Source of the DNA: Ruminococcus sp.
Lineage (GTDB): Bacteria; Bacillota; Clostridia; Oscillospirales; Acutalibacteraceae
Length of the DNA: 52,265 bases
NCBI GenBank assembly: GCA_017403985.1
Contig: JAFRDE010000027.1
Coordinates: 1 to 52,265, forward strand
Reading direction: 5' to 3'
This document shows positions 43,721-51,957 of the stretch, in pieces (within the stretch, counting starts at the first letter, position 1; each line of letters begins with the position of its first letter). The notes below the pieces were generated by a model, which searched no databases, was not told where the DNA came from, and worked only from the letters and a program-made list of their open reading frames with translations. The position numbers and the translations under genes were made by a program.

Positions 43721-45418
43721 ATGGCAATCTATCATTTAGAAGCAAAAGTTATCAGCCGCAGCACAGGCAGAAGTGCCGTCGCTGCTTCTGCCTATATGAG
43801 CTGTTCAAAGATTTTGAACGACTATGATGGCGTGCTCCACGACTTCACCCGCAAGCACGGACTTATATGGAAGCATATCTTTTTACCCGAAAATGCTCCA
43901 CAGGAGTGGCTTGATCGGAGCGAATTATGGAACGCCGTTGAACGTGCCGAAAAGACAAAAGACAGCCGACTTGCCCGTGAGTTGGTGCTTGCCTTGCCTG
44001 TTGAACTCAACAAAGATCAATGGATTAGTCTACTGAGCGATTATATCCAAAGCAATTTTATCGCAGATGGTATGTGCGCCGACGTCGCTATCCACGACAC
44101 CGATGGACACAACCCTCACGCACATATTATGCTGACCGTCAGACCGCTGGATGACAAAGGCGAGTGGCAGTACAAAACCGAAAAGGAATACCTTTGCAAA
44201 CGTAACGGAGAAGAAAAGGGATTCACAGCCGCCGAGTTTCTGCAAGCAAAATCGCAGGGCTGGGAGAAGCAATATCAATACTTCGTCGGCAAAAAGAAGG
44301 TGTATATGCCGCCGTCAGAAGCAGAAAAGTACGGCTATGAAAGAGTAAACAAATATCCGAAAAGTACGAAATATGGGCGGCAGAATCCGATCACCGCCCG
44401 TTGGAACAGTGACGAGCAGCTTGTCGTTTGGCGTGAGAATTGGGCGCAAATCACGAACAAATATCTTGATGAAGCCAATCGCTCCGACGCTCACATCGAC
44501 CACCGCAGTAACGCCGCCAGAGGTATCGACGAGCAGCCGACGATCCACGAAGGTTATGTTGCACAAGCTATGGAGCGCAGAGGATTGATTGCTGACCGCT
44601 GTGAAATCAACCGTCAAATCAAAGCGGATAATGCTTTGCTCAGAGAGCTGAAAGCTGCGTTTGCAAAGATCTCACAGGCGGTCAAAAATACCGTCCCCAC
44701 CCTCGCCGAAGCGATGGAATCTCTGCGAGAAAAAGTCATTGTTATCAGCTATCATATCCTGCACACCAAAATCGGCAAACGCAATATTACCGATTATGTT
44801 AAGGAATTAAAGGCGAATTATGAAGGCTACAAGGGTATCATCAAACAGATCGCCGCAAAGAAAAAAGAACGGAAGGAGCTTCAAAATCAGAAGAAGTCCA
44901 CTCCCGTTATCAAGGTCATCACTCACCGTGATTTGGCTCGCCGTATCGCCGAGCTGACGGAAGAAATTGAAGAACTGAAATCCGAAAAGGCTCGTTTGCT
45001 TATCGCTATGGAGCGTACCGATGATAAAGATGTATCTACAGTCAATGACAGCCTTGATCGAATGGAATCTGCTTTGGCGGAGTTAGACAAACGAGAAGAA
45101 AAATACACCGTCGAGCTGAACGAAGCCTTACAGCAGTACGACGAATACAAGGAGCAATCCAAAGAATTCAATGAAGGCGAATTTGGAAAGGCTCGTTTGG
45201 ATATCCGATCTGACAAAGAGCGCAACGCACTCAATCAGATTTCAAATTCCTACGGCAAACATTTCTCTCGCAGCACATTTTTCAGTAGCGTCCGTGACGC
45301 AGATATGAAGCTCGAGGATGATATTGATATGCAATCTGTCCGTGAATATGCTTATCAGCAGCGCCGACAATCAAAACAACAGCAGAGGAACAGAAAACAT
45401 CACGAGCAAGAAAGATAA
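43721..45418 (+). CDS. mobA: MobA/MobL (MobQ) family relaxase
   Basis: A 565-residue relaxase. The N-terminal MobQ domain has HLEAKVISRSTGRSAVAASA with candidate catalytic Tyr25. GHNPHAHIMLTVRPL holds the metal-binding His133 and His135. QYKTEKEYLCKRNG and WARITNKYLDEAN-like segments (around residues 145 and 250) follow. A long coiled coil fills about 300-520. It nicks oriT on one strand, stays covalently bound, and leads it into a recipient with help from another element's conjugation machinery. The ATG at 43721 gives the conserved MAIYHLEAK start; the ribosome site is weak. Confidence 0.9.
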   Translation: MAIYHLEAKVISRSTGRSAVAASAYMSCSKILNDYDGVLHDFTRKHGLIWKHIFLPENAPQEWLDRSELWNAVERAEKTKDSRLARELVLALPVELNKDQWISLLSDYIQSNFIADGMCADVAIHDTDGHNPHAHIMLTVRPLDDKGEWQYKTEKEYLCKRNGEEKGFTAAEFLQAKSQGWEKQYQYFVGKKKVYMPPSEAEKYGYERVNKYPKSTKYGRQNPITARWNSDEQLVVWRENWAQITNKYLDEANRSDAHIDHRSNAARGIDEQPTIHEGYVAQAMERRGLIADRCEINRQIKADNALLRELKAAFAKISQAVKNTVPTLAEAMESLREKVIVISYHILHTKIGKRNITDYVKELKANYEGYKGIIKQIAAKKKERKELQNQKKSTPVIKVITHRDLARRIAELTEEIEELKSEKARLLIAMERTDDKDVSTVNDSLDRMESALAELDKREEKYTVELNEALQQYDEYKEQSKEFNEGEFGKARLDIRSDKERNALNQISNSYGKHFSRSTFFSSVRDADMKLEDDIDMQSVREYAYQQRRQSKQQQRNRKHHEQER

Positions 45419-45533
45419 ATATACACTGCCGTCAAGTAGGATTATTCCTGCTCGGCGGCTGTTATCTATTGCTTATCTGTTGATTTTATGATAAACTTTA
45501 CATGAGGAAAGCTAAAGTATGAGGAGCATTGTT

Positions 45534-46277
45534 ATGACAGGTATTTTTTATTTTTCTTCTACAGGCAACAGCCTATATATCGCTAAAAGAATAGGTGCTC
45601 ACTTCTCCGAAAAGGTGTTTTTCATTCCGAATTATCATGGTGACATTAATCAGTTTCAAGATATAGTTATTGTATCTCCTGTTTATTCTTTTGGGTTGCC
45701 AAAGCACGTATATGACTTTGTGATATCTTTACCAAAAACTCCTGCGGTTTATGTAGTACTTAACTATGGCGGAATGATGGGCGGCGCTGATTATTATACC
45801 TATCAGCTTGCAAAAACTCACGGAGTAAATATTCGTGCTGTTTATGCGGTTAAGATGCCCGAAAACTTTACTTTGACTTTTTCTACGCCGCAGCTCTATA
45901 ACCGTATTGTACTGAAATCTGCGGATAAGAGAATTGACCGAATTATTGATGGAATAAAAAGCAAGCAGGAATATCTGCCGTCAAAAAAGAAAACAAATGA
46001 AGCATCATATGAGAAAAACAAGGCTAATTGGCATTTGATAGCGAGAGATTTCAGCGTAAAAGATAACTGTACTAAATGTAAAAAGTGTATTCGCATTTGT
46101 CCGGTTGATAACATTACAATAACCGATGATAAAATTCAATTTTTAGACAAATGCGTTGCTTGCCTTGGCTGTTACCATAGATGTCCTCAAAAAGCAATCA
46201 TTTATAAAAGCAGGCACAAGAAGGACAGATACATTAACCCTAACATAAGAGAAAGCGAAATAGGGAAAGACATATAG
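45534..46277 (+). CDS. EFR1-family flavodoxin/ferredoxin protein
   Basis: A 247-residue protein. The flavodoxin-like half (1-170) starts FYFSSTGNSLYIAKRI, an FMN phosphate loop, followed by IVIVSPVYSFGLP. The C-terminal half has two 4Fe-4S motifs: CTKCKKCIRICP and CVACLGCYHRCP. This order is typical of EFR1-family ferredoxins. It moves electrons between unknown partners in the cytoplasm; it could reduce the radical SAM enzymes nearby, but that is inference. GAGGAG (45521-45526) sits 7 bases before ATG 45534; an ATG at 45519 is an alternative. AT-rich compared with the relaxase gene. Confidence 0.85.
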   Translation: MTGIFYFSSTGNSLYIAKRIGAHFSEKVFFIPNYHGDINQFQDIVIVSPVYSFGLPKHVYDFVISLPKTPAVYVVLNYGGMMGGADYYTYQLAKTHGVNIRAVYAVKMPENFTLTFSTPQLYNRIVLKSADKRIDRIIDGIKSKQEYLPSKKKTNEASYEKNKANWHLIARDFSVKDNCTKCKKCIRICPVDNITITDDKIQFLDKCVACLGCYHRCPQKAIIYKSRHKKDRYINPNIRESEIGKDI

Positions 46278-46292
46278 AAAGAAAATAAGATT

Positions 46293-47066
46293 ATGACTAT
46301 GCAAAACATCTATGATAACGAAATATTTTTCAATGGCTATTCAAAGATTAGAGAAAATGAGAACAACGCAAACAATATATTTGAAAAACCGGCGTTGTTT
46401 TCTCTACTTCCTACTCTAAATAACAAGACTGTTTTGGACTTGGGCTGTGGTTATGGTGAGCATTGCATTCACTTTGTTAAAAAAGGCGCAAAATTTGTTA
46501 AAAAAGGCGCAAAAAGAGTTGTGGGCATTGATATTTCACAGAAAATGCTTGCTATAGCCAAGGCTGAAAACGCACATCAAAACATTTCCTATTTGAATAT
46601 GCCAATGGAAGATATCGGAGAATTACAAGAGCGTTTTGATATTGTTGTCAGTTCGCTTGCTTTCCACTATGTTGAGGACTTTCAAGCTCTGATTAAGAGT
46701 ATTTACATACTTTTGAATGACGGCGGCGTTATGGTGTTTTCTCAGGAACACCCGATAAACACCTGCTTTTCAACCGGAAGCCGATGGACAAAAGATGAAA
46801 ACGGCAACAAGTTATTTGCTAATATTTCTAATTACAGCGTTGAAGGAGAACGAGAATCCACTTGGTTTGATGATAAAGTCAAAAAGTATCATCGGACATT
46901 TTCAACGATCATAAACACCTTGATTGAATCGGGCTTTCAAATAAAAAAGTTGATTGAGCCTGTACCAACACCTGAAATATTAAAAGAGAATCCTGATTAC
47001 AAAGATTTACTACATAAGCCTGATTTTCTGCTTATTAAAGCAACAAAAGGTACTTCGAGATTATGA
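46293..47066 (+). CDS. Class I SAM-dependent methyltransferase with a 7-residue duplication
   Basis: A 257-residue methyltransferase. Motif I is VLDLGCGYGEHC, with VVGIDISQKML as the acidic second strand and VVSSLAFHYVEDF as motif II/III. VMVFSQEHPINT follows. A 21-base perfect tandem duplication (46473-46493, 46494-46514) repeats FVKKGAK, adding 7 residues between motif I's helix and the second strand. This may affect folding or be tolerated in a loop. The substrate is unknown. The last bases overlap the next gene (ATGA at 47063-47066). Confidence 0.85.
   Translation: MTMQNIYDNEIFFNGYSKIRENENNANNIFEKPALFSLLPTLNNKTVLDLGCGYGEHCIHFVKKGAKFVKKGAKRVVGIDISQKMLAIAKAENAHQNISYLNMPMEDIGELQERFDIVVSSLAFHYVEDFQALIKSIYILLNDGGVMVFSQEHPINTCFSTGSRWTKDENGNKLFANISNYSVEGERESTWFDDKVKKYHRTFSTIINTLIESGFQIKKLIEPVPTPEILKENPDYKDLLHKPDFLLIKATKGTSRL
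46473..46514 (+). repeat. Perfect 21-bp tandem duplication inside the methyltransferase gene
   Basis: The unit TTTGTTAAAAAAGGCGCAAA plus one A occurs twice without a mismatch. Being a multiple of three, it keeps the frame. Perfect identity suggests a recent event or an assembly artefact. Confidence 0.9.
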
Positions 47067-47518
47067 AAACTGAAATTATAACATTAGATATTACTGATTA
47101 TCAAAAGTGTAACAATATTTGGAATATGCAACGCCAAAGTGAGCTTGCGGACAAGTTTTATAACGAGCTTTTAACAGGTAATCGGACTACATATATCTAC
47201 ACTATTGATAATGAGTTTGTTGGCGAGATTTCTTTTGTTAAAGAAATGAATGATTCTGATTATACAATTCCTAACCAACGTATTTACGTTTCCCGTCTTA
47301 TTGTAAAACTCGAATACAGACGGCAAGGTATTGGCAGGAAATTGGTTGACTTCATTACTGAAAAAGCAAAATCACAAGGTTATACCGAAATGTCAATCGG
47401 AGTCGATTTGGATAATTATCCTGCGTTAAAACTCTATATGGAAGCAGGCTTTAATAAGGTTATCTATATCGGTGAAGATGAACAAGGTAAATATTTGAAA
47501 TTATTAAAGGAAATATGA
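47063..47518 (+). CDS. GNAT family N-acetyltransferase
   Basis: A 151-residue acetyltransferase. The N-terminal part (EIITLDITDYQKCNNIWNMQ) is followed by an acceptor strand region, then motif A in IYVSRLIVKLEYRRQGIGRKL (RRQGIG contacts acetyl-CoA). Motif B is VDLDNYPALKLYMEAGF. The target is unknown; such genes on mobile elements are sometimes drug-modifying enzymes, but nothing here proves that. The start overlaps the methyltransferase stop by 4 bases, so the two are coupled. Confidence 0.87.
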   Translation: MKTEIITLDITDYQKCNNIWNMQRQSELADKFYNELLTGNRTTYIYTIDNEFVGEISFVKEMNDSDYTIPNQRIYVSRLIVKLEYRRQGIGRKLVDFITEKAKSQGYTEMSIGVDLDNYPALKLYMEAGFNKVIYIGEDEQGKYLKLLKEI

Positions 47519-47529
47519 GGTAGAGAAGC

Positions 47530-48018
47530 ATATGGGATGCATATGACGAAAATTTCAATCTCATAGAAGGTGTCACCTTAAAAAGAGGAGAGAAAATTGA
47601 CGATGGCGTTTTTCATCTTGTCTGTGATATTATTGTGCGCCAAACAGACGGAGACTATCTTATTATGCAGCGTGACGCACTAAAGTATTACGGCGGTATG
47701 TGGGAAGCAACGGCAGGCGGCTCTGCGCTTGCGGGAGAATCACCGTTACAGTGTGCCACAAGAGAGCTGTTTGAAGAAACAGGTATCCACGCAGATACAC
47801 TGACCGAGGTTGGCAGAGTGGTAGATACTGAACGCCATTCTGCTTATGTCGAATACCTATGCATTACGGATTGTGATAAAAATTCTGTTAAACCGCAAGA
47901 GGGCGAAACATCTAATTATCGTTGGGTGGACAGAGAAACCCTGCTCAATATGAAAAATGATGAGCTTTTAACAGAACGAATGCAGTTGTTTATTGAAGAA
48001 AGGTCGAATATGGATTGA
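47530..48018 (+). CDS. Nudix hydrolase with a missing or ATA start codon
   Basis: A Nudix protein of 162 residues if read from 47530. Family-like sequence begins at once (WDAYDENFNLIEGVTLKRGE, then DDGVFHLVCDIIV), but the codon before WDAY is ATA, and TAG lies three codons upstream. No ATG, GTG or TTG occurs in frame until GTG 47635. GAGG (47517-47520) sits 9 bases before the ATA. The Nudix box GGSALAGESPLQCATRELFEETGI is intact apart from its wording (G-x5-E-x7-REx2EE). So it is either translated from ATA, started late at 47635 and truncated, or newly inactive. The substrate is unknown. Confidence 0.7.
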   Translation: MWDAYDENFNLIEGVTLKRGEKIDDGVFHLVCDIIVRQTDGDYLIMQRDALKYYGGMWEATAGGSALAGESPLQCATRELFEETGIHADTLTEVGRVVDTERHSAYVEYLCITDCDKNSVKPQEGETSNYRWVDRETLLNMKNDELLTERMQLFIEERSNMD

Positions 48019-48084
48019 TTATCTTTTTTAGTAATAGTTAATCATATAATCTAAAATACTTACTATTTTGTGAAAGGATATACT

Positions 48085-48747
48085 ATGAAAAATAATAATA
48101 TGAATAACAAATACAATAAAGCTAGTTTAATACTATCTGTTTGTTCTCTAGTAGTAGCTATCATAACATTAATATTTACAATTATAATTGGAAATATAGC
48201 GAACAGTATAACAATATCCATCGGGGAAGAAGCAAATTATCTTGCTGAAATAAACGCACCTTGTATATATTCAATAAAATGGACTGATGATGATTCTGGC
48301 GATATAGTCAGTGATGGAAAAAATGGTTATTTTACTAACAGCCAAATTATTATCTCTATTAAACCAGAAAAAGGATCTATAGAGGATATTGGTCACATCT
48401 TAGTAAATGCTGATAATAGTATTAAAAAAATAGATTCACTATCTCTGATGGAACATAGAGAAAACAGCCATTTACGGAGTAACTATTTAGATAATAATTT
48501 AGATTCACAATACATACCTACTACTTGGAATTATGTAAAAGAAAACAATATTATTTATACGAATGTTTTTGTAAAAGCAAGTAATGGTAAAACTGATCTA
48601 TGGCTTATTATTAAAGAATTAGATAGTAATTCGTTCATAATTTACGGGTACAACGCATTGGCAAGTGAAACAAAAAACGAAAAATACCAAGAGGCAATTG
48701 ATTCATATAAGTCTGTACGAACATTCATTATTGAAAACAATATATAG
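48085..48747 (+). CDS. Membrane-anchored protein of unknown function
   Basis: A 220-residue protein. After a polar Asn/Lys-rich start there is one transmembrane helix (about residues 12-38), then an extracellular part with TISIGEEANYLAEINAPC and beta-rich stretches. I do not recognise a family. ATG 48085 is preferred because AAAGGA lies 6 bases before it; the in-frame GTG at 48070 would include the site. Very AT-rich. It lies between the Nudix gene and the attenuator of the radical SAM gene. Confidence 0.68.
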   Translation: MKNNNMNNKYNKASLILSVCSLVVAIITLIFTIIIGNIANSITISIGEEANYLAEINAPCIYSIKWTDDDSGDIVSDGKNGYFTNSQIIISIKPEKGSIEDIGHILVNADNSIKKIDSLSLMEHRENSHLRSNYLDNNLDSQYIPTTWNYVKENNIIYTNVFVKASNGKTDLWLIIKELDSNSFIIYGYNALASETKNEKYQEAIDSYKSVRTFIIENNI

Positions 48748-48772
48748 TGCTTCATCTTTAAAAGAACTTTTC

Positions 48773-48842
48773 GGAGGTGCAAAATGTACGTCAAGCGTGT
48801 TTTAGCGTCTTTCTAAAACAACTTTACTTTAGGAGGACGCTA
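48773..48842 (+). promoter_or_regulatory. Translational attenuator with leader peptide ORF
   Basis: GGAGG (48773-48777) precedes, by 6 bases, a 10-codon ORF at 48784-48816 encoding MYVKRVLASF. The segment TAGCGTCTTTCT (48803-48814), which is the end of this ORF, can pair with AGGAGGACGCTA (48831-48842). That is the Shine-Dalgarno region of the radical SAM gene whose TTG start is at 48845. The helix has 12 bp (two G-U) and a 16-base loop. A ribosome stalled in the leader would cover the 5' arm and free the downstream site. This is the scheme of erm and cat attenuators. Confidence 0.6.
48784..48816 (+). CDS. Leader peptide MYVKRVLASF of the radical SAM gene
   Basis: A 10-residue ORF with a strong ribosome site, too short to be a normal gene. 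Its last four codons and stop overlap the sequence that can pair with the downstream Shine-Dalgarno region. In known cases drug-bound ribosomes stall within such leaders. The inducer, if any, is not readable from the peptide. Confidence 0.5.
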   Translation: MYVKRVLASF

Positions 48843-48844
48843 TT

Positions 48845-49867
48845 TTGAAAACAAACAACTTAACAATTTTAGCCGATATGTACGGATGCCCTAACAGATG
48901 TAAGCATTGCTGGCTCAGTCATATGCCAAACAAAAAAATGCCCGATGGCAGTGACGAAATGATTGTCAATTATTTCAAGCCACATTTTCATTCAATTACC
49001 TTTTACAGTTGGGTGCGTGAGCCTGATTATTGCGAAAACTATGTCGAGCGTTGGCAGCGAGATATACAAATATCTGTCAACGCAAAGCCGCAGCGTTTTG
49101 AACTTGCGAGTTTTTGGTGGCTGGTGCGTGATGATAATTATGTCCGATTTTTGAAATCTGTCGGAGTCAACACGGTGCAGCTTACCTTTTTCGGGACAGA
49201 AGAAATAACGGATTGGTATATCGGCAGAAAAGGCGCTTATCAAGAATTGCTCCAAGCAACAGAAATTTTGATAGATAACCAAATTGCCCCACGTTGGCAG
49301 GTGTTTATTAATACTGAGAACGCAACCGACATAATTGAGCTGTTAGCCCACAGTAAAGAGTTGAAGCTATCAGAACGTTGTAAAACGTTTGGCGGGGATT
49401 TTTCTTTCTTCATTCATTCCGGCTCCTGCGACGGTGAAAACAGAAAACTCTATCCTCTAAGAATAAATAAAGAGGATATACCTGCTGAGTTGATTCCGTA
49501 TTATATCAATTTCTCGGAAACTAAAACCGAAGCTGAACTGTGCGCAATATTAGCTAACGATGACACTTGCTTTGCATATCATAACGAAAATGAAATCACA
49601 CTTAATATTGCTAATAATTTTGATGTGTATTTCAATTTCACTCATATGCGCCCCGAATGGAAAATTGGTAATATTCTGACCGATGACAGCACTGAACTTG
49701 TCCGCAGGGTTATAGACGAGGATATTCCTGCTCTCAGGCTTGCAAGAAAAACACCCACCAGCGAGTTAGTAAAACTATTTGGAAATCCGCAGTCGCATAA
49801 GATCTTTGATTGCGTTGACGATTATAAGGCGTATATGTTAAACGAAATGATTAAAGAACATTCTTAA
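48845..49867 (+). CDS. Radical SAM protein (mobile element cargo)
   Basis: A 340-residue protein. The N-terminal radical SAM cluster motif is GCPNRCKHCW (Cys15, Cys19, Cys22). The rest includes ITFYSWVREPDYCENY, VNTVQLTFFGTEEITDWY near residues 110-127 and HMRPEWKIGN near 273, which look like strands of the radical SAM barrel and an extension. It does not have the Cfr/RlmN pattern, nor a clear SPASM tail. Substrate unknown. The start is TTG 48845, with AGGAGG 9 bases upstream. Its expression seems controlled by a leader-peptide attenuator. A terminator ends the gene. Confidence 0.82.
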   Translation: MKTNNLTILADMYGCPNRCKHCWLSHMPNKKMPDGSDEMIVNYFKPHFHSITFYSWVREPDYCENYVERWQRDIQISVNAKPQRFELASFWWLVRDDNYVRFLKSVGVNTVQLTFFGTEEITDWYIGRKGAYQELLQATEILIDNQIAPRWQVFINTENATDIIELLAHSKELKLSERCKTFGGDFSFFIHSGSCDGENRKLYPLRINKEDIPAELIPYYINFSETKTEAELCAILANDDTCFAYHNENEITLNIANNFDVYFNFTHMRPEWKIGNILTDDSTELVRRVIDEDIPALRLARKTPTSELVKLFGNPQSHKIFDCVDDYKAYMLNEMIKEHS

Positions 49868-49877
49868 TGAACAACAC

Positions 49878-49922
49878 AAAACCGCTGATAGTGCTAAGCA
49901 ATTGCTCTGTCAGCGGTTTTTT
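49878..49922 (+). terminator. Rho-independent terminator after the cargo radical SAM gene
   Basis: AAACCGCTGA / TCAGCGGTTT is a 10-bp perfect stem with an inner AGCAATTGCT dyad in the 22-base loop, followed by TTTTTT. Confidence 0.85.
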
Positions 49923-49971
49923 GGACGTACACTGTAAGATATTAATCAAATAGGAAGAAAGGAAATCTTTT

Positions 49972-50040
49972 TTGAAGGAAGATATAAATGATATAATAAC
50001 TGATTTGCTTACACCCTCAATTATTATCCAACAAATTTTG
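49972..50040 (+). pseudogene. Possible 5' fragment of a gene at the element edge
   Basis: From TTG 49972 a frame reads LKEDINDIITDLLTPSI..., and AAAGG lies about 10 bases upstream. The first 15 residues look like a protein start. The rest overlaps the 3' end of the minus-strand exonuclease gene and looks non-coding. It may be the start of a gene cut off by insertion or deletion. The frame stays open to 50184. This is a weak call. Confidence 0.25.
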
Positions 50041-50790
50041 AAAGGTTTTAGATCTAGTCCAATTAAAATCGCAACTCAAAGAATTATAGATACTTTTGTT
50101 AATGTTAATTTTTTGTCTTCCTTTTGCCGAGTTTATTCTTTCATCAAGCCAATACAACACTATTGCACTAAAACTATGTCGTAAATTCATAACCGAGATT
50201 CTTTCGCATATGTCTTTATTTTTTGTACTCAAAAAAGTGTTATGTAGTTTGGTCATTGATGAATTTCCAAGTTCGGGTTGATTTACATCTAACCAAAAAT
50301 CGTTGCACATATCGACAAGCCTACGACTTTTTCCAAGGAAATCCCGATTAATGTCATATCGAGTATCAAAGATATGCAATGTTGTATAATTCTTTCTATT
50401 TCGCCATTCAGAACGTAATGCTTCTAAAGAAGTCATAGGCTGTATATCATATGCTATGCCAATATTGTTAATAACACTAAAATCGCTTGATATTTGATGC
50501 CCACATAACACACACGTTTTTAAACAACATAGTATTTTTTTAGACCAATCATCTGCCATATGAACCAATTTAGCAAACTCTTCTCTTTCTTGACAATAGT
50601 ATTGAATATAATTAAACTTAATCTTACCTTCTTTTAGATTACTAATTGATAAATCATCCTTTTTTATTGTAACAATAGAAAAGCAAAAAGGAATATTACC
50701 ATTTTTGATTTTATAATTTTTTGTCCATTCAGCATCAAAGCCAACTAAACTATTTTCATGAATTTGTTCCAAATTTCCTTTTATTATCAT
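50017..50790 (-). CDS. DEDD-type 3'-5' exonuclease-like protein
   Basis: A 257-residue protein with RNase H-fold exonuclease motifs. Motif I is VGFDAEW (Asp19, Glu21). Motif II is CGHQISSDFSVIN (Asp103), and FDTRYDINRD near 141-150 lies between II and III. Motif III would be LRHSFSAIVLYW (His205), but the Asp that usually follows the His by five residues is Ile. So it is either a divergent or an inactive member. The gene is 7 bases after a radical SAM gene on the same strand, so they form a two-gene operon. AT-rich. Function unknown; defence against phage is one possibility. Confidence 0.62.
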   Translation of the reverse strand: MIIKGNLEQIHENSLVGFDAEWTKNYKIKNGNIPFCFSIVTIKKDDLSISNLKEGKIKFNYIQYYCQEREEFAKLVHMADDWSKKILCCLKTCVLCGHQISSDFSVINNIGIAYDIQPMTSLEALRSEWRNRKNYTTLHIFDTRYDINRDFLGKSRRLVDMCNDFWLDVNQPELGNSSMTKLHNTFLSTKNKDICERISVMNLRHSFSAIVLYWLDERINSAKGRQKININKSIYNSLSCDFNWTRSKTFQNLLDNN

Positions 50791-50797
50791 TATGACC

Positions 50798-51724
50798 TCA
50801 AATTATTATTACAGCATTTCCTAAGTACTTATTTACATGATTGTATTTATATGGATACCTTAACCAAATATCATTGATTGTATCATGGTGCAAATCTCCC
50901 AATAACATAACTTTATCTGGATAATCAAGAGCAGGCCACGCATAAGTTTTTCCATTGGGATAAACCAAAATAGAATAACCGTCAGTATGTTTATTCCAAA
51001 TCGAAAAAGTAAATGTTGTTTTCCAACCGTAGTTCTTCTTTGCAACAGCTATTTTCTCACACATTTCTAAAGCTTCTGATTCTGATATATATTCTGAAGG
51101 ATCCAAGTTTAACGCGTTTCCCTTTGGAATAGGTAGTACAAACTTCATCTTTTTTGCGCCTAATACATCTGCTATTTGACAAGTATATAACACAGAATCT
51201 AAAGTGCTCCTTAATACAACTGCTGTTAGTGAAAATGGAATGTCATTCTTGATAAAACCGTTAATGCCTTTCATAATAAAATCATAATCACCGCGCACCC
51301 TAGAAGTAATTGCGCGAGGTCCATCTAATCCGACGTTAACAGAAATTCGATTGTCTTTTATTACTTTAATATTTGATTCAGAAGCAACAGCATTTGTGGG
51401 AAGGCCTAAAATGTGCCGTTTAGAAAAGATGCCAACAACATCTTTAAAATCTTCTCTAGTTAACGGCTCTCCCCCTGATAAAAAAACACGTGGAACAGTT
51501 TTAAGGTTTTCTTCATATTCTTTCAGTTCATCTAGTGATGGATCGGGTAATAAATCCTTTTCACTGCAAAACTCACAGTTAAAATGACATTTGCGAGTGA
51601 TTTGTAAAATAACTGATAACGGTGAATCAAGATGATTCAATACATCTTCTATATTGCTATTAATAAGATTTAACCTATGAGTGTTTTCATTATACAACAC
51701 TTCTTTTATATTTGTAAATACCAT
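50798..51724 (-). CDS. Radical SAM protein with a cysteine-poor SPASM-like tail
   Basis: A 308-residue protein. The cluster motif is RKCHFNCEFC (Cys46, Cys50, Cys53). FLSGGEPLTREDF follows as the SAM-binding GGEP strand, then LPTNAV and VNVGLDGP, the usual MoaA/PqqE-type strands. The C-terminus (ILVYPNGKTYAWPALDYP, LLGDLHHDTINDIW) has the shape of a SPASM/twitch tail but has lost the cysteines, so no auxiliary cluster is expected. AAGGAGA precedes the ATG. It is first in a two-gene unit with the exonuclease-like gene. The substrate is unknown; no peptide precursor is recognisable nearby. Confidence 0.85.
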   Translation of the reverse strand: MVFTNIKEVLYNENTHRLNLINSNIEDVLNHLDSPLSVILQITRKCHFNCEFCSEKDLLPDPSLDELKEYEENLKTVPRVFLSGGEPLTREDFKDVVGIFSKRHILGLPTNAVASESNIKVIKDNRISVNVGLDGPRAITSRVRGDYDFIMKGINGFIKNDIPFSLTAVVLRSTLDSVLYTCQIADVLGAKKMKFVLPIPKGNALNLDPSEYISESEALEMCEKIAVAKKNYGWKTTFTFSIWNKHTDGYSILVYPNGKTYAWPALDYPDKVMLLGDLHHDTINDIWLRYPYKYNHVNKYLGNAVIII

Positions 51725-51776
51725 AATTCATTCTCCTTAGTTTATTAATATTAAGTGAGCGTTGTTGCCCTACTAT

Positions 51777-51806
51777 ATTTTATCATTTTCTTATAATGTT
51801 TTACAA
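51777..51806 (-). promoter_or_regulatory. Sigma-A-like promoter of the radical SAM/exonuclease unit
   Basis: On the minus strand TTGTAA (51806-51801) and TAAAAT (51782-51777) are 18 bases apart, about 50 bases upstream of the start codon. A dyad GAGTAT/ATACTC lies further upstream near 51933-51952. Confidence 0.5.
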
Positions 51807-51957
51807 TTCTTTATATTTACGAACTTTGTCACCTATATTTATACATAACACACTAAAAAACATATACAAATTTGTGAACAAACAAATGATTCACACGTTG
51901 CTCCATCTCTAACAAAATAATTATTCGTTTAGGAGTATAAACTAATACTCTAATTAA

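Noticed and set aside
48845-49867. Cfr/RlmN-type rRNA methyltransferase
   Set aside because: The CxxxCxxC motif fits radical SAM in general, but the Cfr/RlmN-specific second cysteine regions and GNxGEPL-like motif are not seen.
50798-51724. Prokaryotic viperin
   Set aside because: The cluster motif and following residues (CHFNCEFCSEKD) do not match the viperin pattern, and no nucleotide kinase gene is adjacent.
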